From NCBI GenBank assembly GCA_900539665.1, contig UQCV01000055.1, positions 1-15,528 on the forward strand: a stretch of 15,528 nt of DNA, read 5' to 3'. Source of the stretch: an uncultured Succinivibrionaceae bacterium (GTDB lineage Bacteria > Pseudomonadota > Gammaproteobacteria > Enterobacterales > Succinivibrionaceae). Positions 12,833 to 15,528 of this stretch are shown piece after piece. The translations under genes were made by a program, and so were the position numbers. The notes beneath the pieces are model-generated. The model saw only the letters and a program-made list of their open reading frames with translations, had not been told where the DNA came from and did not search any database. How positions within the stretch are numbered: the stretch's first letter is position 1; each line of letters begins with the position of its first letter.

Positions 12833-15262
12833 ATGTTTAGTCCTCACTCTTCGCATGATGAAGATGACGAAAATGCATCTAGCCAAGAAGATCTTGACGT
12901 GAATTCTGAAGTAGAAAATGAAGCTCTAGACCTAGAAGAAAACGGCGGGAAGAAACGGCCGTCTTGGTGCTTACGTCTGATGTGTCTTGGAGTTAAGCTT
13001 AGTTTAGTAGGCGCCATTATTTTAGGTGGGGTTATTCTTTATTATTATTCTGTGGTTTCAGGCAGTAGTCTTGAAGGTGAAAACAAGTGGGCGGCTCCGG
13101 CTGTAGTTTATGGGCGTCCGCTCGAGTTAACTTTAGATCAACACCTCTCTTATAAACAAATTAAGGCTGAGCTTGAGCTCTTAAAATACCGCCGAGTCAA
13201 AAATCCTAAAAATTCTGGTGAATATGCTGAAAGCTCAGATAAGCGCCGGATCGTGGTGATGCGTCGTCCGTTTGCTTTTGCGGATGGTACGGAAGCATTA
13301 AGACCATTATTACTTAAGTTTAGTAATGGCATTTTGACTAGTATTCAATCGGCTGATGATAGACAAAATATTGAATACGTGCGTTTAGAACCGGCGCTTT
13401 TGGATAGATTAAGTGCTAACAACGAAGAAGATCGCTTACTTATTAGTATTAACTCTGTACCGCAAAAGGTTATTGATACTTTAATCTATGTTGAAGATCG
13501 CCAGTTCTATGAGCACTATGGGGTTAACCCATGGGCGATTATGCGTGCGTTATTAGTTAACCTTAAAGCCGGCAAAAGAGTGCAAGGTGGTAGTACCATT
13601 ACGCAGCAGCTAGTAAAAAACTATTTTTTAAGTAGAGAAAAAAGCATCGACCGTAAAGTACGTGAATTATTTCTCTCACTTATAGTCGATGCTCGTTACG
13701 AAAAAGATCAAATCCTCGAAATGTATTTAAACGAGATTTATCTTGGTCACGGTAGCTCTGATATTTACGGTTTTGGTTTAGCTTCATACTTTTATTTTGG
13801 GGTGCCTGTAAGCGAGCTTAATTGGGATCAGGCGGCGTTACTTGTAGGGATGATTAAAGGACCATCATATTATGATCCTAGACGTCACCCGGACCGCGCC
13901 AAAGAAAGACGTAATCTCGTGTTAAAGCTCATGCAAGAAGCGGGTAAAATCACGCCTCAAGAATACGAAACTTATGCGGCGAAGCCTTTAGGGATTGTAA
14001 ACTCGAAACAAAATTTTGGGAGCATTCAGTCACCGGCTTATATTTCATTACTTAAAGATGAATTGGAACGTGAATTGGGGCCAAACTACTTAAGCCTTCA
14101 TAACGGTTTAAGAATTTTTACTAGTCTTGACCCCCAAGTGCAGTTAGCGGCGAATAATTCAGTTTATAGCGTTATCTCTCAGCTCTCTAAAAGACGTAAA
14201 CAAAGATTACAAAGTGCCGTAGTAGTAAGCAATTGGCGTTCAAGTGAGGTTTTAGCGGTAGTAGGGAGTAGCGAACCTACTTTCCCAGGCTACAATCGAG
14301 TGACTAAGTCTAAGCGCCAAATCGGTTCTTTGGTCAAGCCTGCAGCCTACCTTACGGCTTTTGATAATGGCTGGCATTTAGGTAGCGTAGTGCACGATGC
14401 TCCAGTGACGGTGAAGCTTAAAAGCGGTCAAGTATGGACGCCCAAAAACTTTGACCATAAGTTCTTAGGTTGGATGCCTCTTTATAAGGGCTTTGCCGGA
14501 TCTCGTAATATTCCGATGGTGCGAGTGGGGATGAACACTGGCGTTGAGAATGTAGTGAATACCTTACACGTACTTGGGGTGGATGAAGATATTCAACCGG
14601 TGCCTAGTATTTTATTAGGTAGTGTGTCAATGACTCCGTTCCAAGTAAACCAGATGTATGCAACTATTGCGACCGAAGGTTTCTACCGCCCACTTGGGGC
14701 TTTACGTTACGTAATCGCAGGTGAAGACCGGATTTACGATCGAACTTCGCATTTAGACGGGCGCCAAGTAGTGGATCCACGTAGTGCTTATTTGACGATT
14801 ATTGGCATGACTAAAGTGACCTCAATTGGGACTGCGCGGAGCTTAGCTGCGACCTATCCAAAGATCACCTTAGCGGGGAAAACCGGGACGTCAAACAATT
14901 CAAACGATTCATGGTTTAGTGGCTTTGATAATAACGAAGTTGTGACTATTTGGATTGGTAATGACGATAATACTGGCACTGGGCTAACAGGTTCTTCTGG
15001 GGCTTTAAAAGTGTATCATGATTACTTGAAAAAACGTGGGGCTCAAAGTCTTGAAGTGGCAGTGCCTGAAGGCATTAAAACCGTTTTATTCGATGCTAAT
15101 GGCTACATAGTCGATCGCGAAACTTGTAACATTACTGAGGCAAATTTGGTGGAATTGCCAGTTCGAACTGACATGATTCAAGATGAACAAATTCGTAAAT
15201 GTAATAACGTTTTTGAAAACTTTTGGAATGGCACTAAGGATTTTGTCAACGACTTGTTTTAA
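12833..15262 (+). CDS. mrcB: Penicillin-binding protein 1b, bifunctional peptidoglycan synthase
   Basis: Class A PBP that polymerises glycan strands from lipid II and cross-links the peptides in the periplasm. Of 809 aa: residues 1-41 form a short, very acidic cytoplasmic tail, about 52-75 a single membrane anchor, about 95-190 a UB2H-like region (the docking site for LpoB in E. coli). The GT51 domain follows with catalytic Glu221 in EDRQFYEHYG, the GGSTITQQLVKN block, and Glu278 in RKVRELF. The transpeptidase has nucleophile Ser499 in SLVK, the SRN motif (557-559) and KTG (683-685). The UB2H region makes PBP1b likelier than PBP1a. The start is ATG 12833 after AGAGGGA. Monocistronic; ends at a strong terminator. 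Confidence 0.95.
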   Translation: MFSPHSSHDEDDENASSQEDLDVNSEVENEALDLEENGGKKRPSWCLRLMCLGVKLSLVGAIILGGVILYYYSVVSGSSLEGENKWAAPAVVYGRPLELTLDQHLSYKQIKAELELLKYRRVKNPKNSGEYAESSDKRRIVVMRRPFAFADGTEALRPLLLKFSNGILTSIQSADDRQNIEYVRLEPALLDRLSANNEEDRLLISINSVPQKVIDTLIYVEDRQFYEHYGVNPWAIMRALLVNLKAGKRVQGGSTITQQLVKNYFLSREKSIDRKVRELFLSLIVDARYEKDQILEMYLNEIYLGHGSSDIYGFGLASYFYFGVPVSELNWDQAALLVGMIKGPSYYDPRRHPDRAKERRNLVLKLMQEAGKITPQEYETYAAKPLGIVNSKQNFGSIQSPAYISLLKDELERELGPNYLSLHNGLRIFTSLDPQVQLAANNSVYSVISQLSKRRKQRLQSAVVVSNWRSSEVLAVVGSSEPTFPGYNRVTKSKRQIGSLVKPAAYLTAFDNGWHLGSVVHDAPVTVKLKSGQVWTPKNFDHKFLGWMPLYKGFAGSRNIPMVRVGMNTGVENVVNTLHVLGVDEDIQPVPSILLGSVSMTPFQVNQMYATIATEGFYRPLGALRYVIAGEDRIYDRTSHLDGRQVVDPRSAYLTIIGMTKVTSIGTARSLAATYPKITLAGKTGTSNNSNDSWFSGFDNNEVVTIWIGNDDNTGTGLTGSSGALKVYHDYLKKRGAQSLEVAVPEGIKTVLFDANGYIVDRETCNITEANLVELPVRTDMIQDEQIRKCNNVFENFWNGTKDFVNDLF

Positions 15263-15351
15263 AGTTTAAAACTTAAGCTTTAGAACCTTGGTTCGAACTT
15301 ACTTTACTTATTCATTCATCTCTAATCCTCTAATAATCCTAAAAAGCAGGT

Positions 15352-15393
15352 AATCCCAAAAAGTAGGCTTTGTTTTTTGGGATTTTTATTTTT
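15352..15393 (+). terminator. Intrinsic terminator of mrcB
   Basis: The stem AATCCCAAAAA (15352-15362) / TTTTTGGGATT (15374-15384) is 11 bp and perfect. The T-rich tract TTTTTATTTTT (15383-15393) follows. It lies about 90 nt past the mrcB stop. Confidence 0.8.
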
Positions 15394-15474
15394 GGCGCTT
15401 GTGAGGTGGAAGCGACTAGAGCCTTCTTATGATGGTTTAAATGGTGAAATTGGTATGATTAGCTCGAAGTCATG

Positions 15475-15510
15475 GTGACATCCTCCCCCACCTATAGAGG
15501 TGGGGGCTTC
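15475..15510 (-). repeat. GC-rich hairpin element, copy 2 (IS200/IS605 right-end-like)
   Basis: Reverse complement of copy 1: GAAG-CCCCCACCT-CTAT-AGGTGGGGG-AGGATGTCAC with the 9-bp stem at 15485-15493 / 15498-15506. On the minus strand, a frame enters from the window edge and ends in K-P-P-P-L-stop inside the stem (stop at 15494-15492). That could be the tail of a tnpB-like gene lying just outside the window, but too little is visible to call it. Confidence 0.65.
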
Positions 15511-15528
15511 CCACCGATAAGATAGGTT

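Noticed and set aside
15283..15298. GGTTCGAAC as the T-arm of a tRNA
   Set aside because: The string is present with a short GAACC/GGTTC pairing, but no acceptor, D or anticodon arm can be built around it, and mrcB coding sequence ends just upstream.

Overview
The window looks like ordinary chromosome from a low-GC gammaproteobacterium. The gene order mrcB / dksA-gluQ / pcnB / folK / panB / panC / panD is the gammaproteobacterial arrangement, and DksA, YchF, PanB and PBP1b all align closely, from memory, with their E. coli counterparts. The AT-rich composition, compact gene content and long AT-rich spacers would suit an anaerobic gut lineage such as Succinivibrionaceae, but that placement is inference.

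Layout. From left to right the minus strand carries pth, panD, ychF, panC, panB, folK and pcnB (336-7745). After a 1.1 kb non-coding gap, eptA (lipid A phosphoethanolamine transferase) lies alone on the plus strand. It converges on the minus-strand pair dksA-gluQ. A second long gap (11997-12832) separates dksA from the divergent plus-strand mrcB, which ends at a clear intrinsic terminator. Most genes are bounded by their own hairpins, so only dksA-gluQ (7-nt gap) looks like a tight operon.

Themes. PanB, PanC and PanD are three steps of pantothenate synthesis, with ychF placed inside the pan set. FolK serves folate synthesis. PcnB (RNA polyadenylation), DksA (RNA polymerase and ppGpp), GluQ (tRNA-Asp queuosine modification), Pth and YchF belong to RNA and translation physiology. 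EptA and PBP1b act on the envelope.

The most interesting signals are outside the standard gene calls. (1) pcnB appears to start at AUU, six bases after an excellent Shine-Dalgarno, as in E. coli, and a short upstream pairing could mask that site. (2) A 36-37-base GC-rich hairpin element occurs twice in opposite orientation (5446-5482 and 15475-15510). It resembles the right end / omega-RNA 3' hairpin of IS200/IS605-type tnpB elements, and a GC-rich island at 1615-1740 may be a decayed relative. (3) The pcnB-eptA gap is a dense series of inverted repeats, including a 20-bp hairpin. No wholly new multi-gene system is visible.
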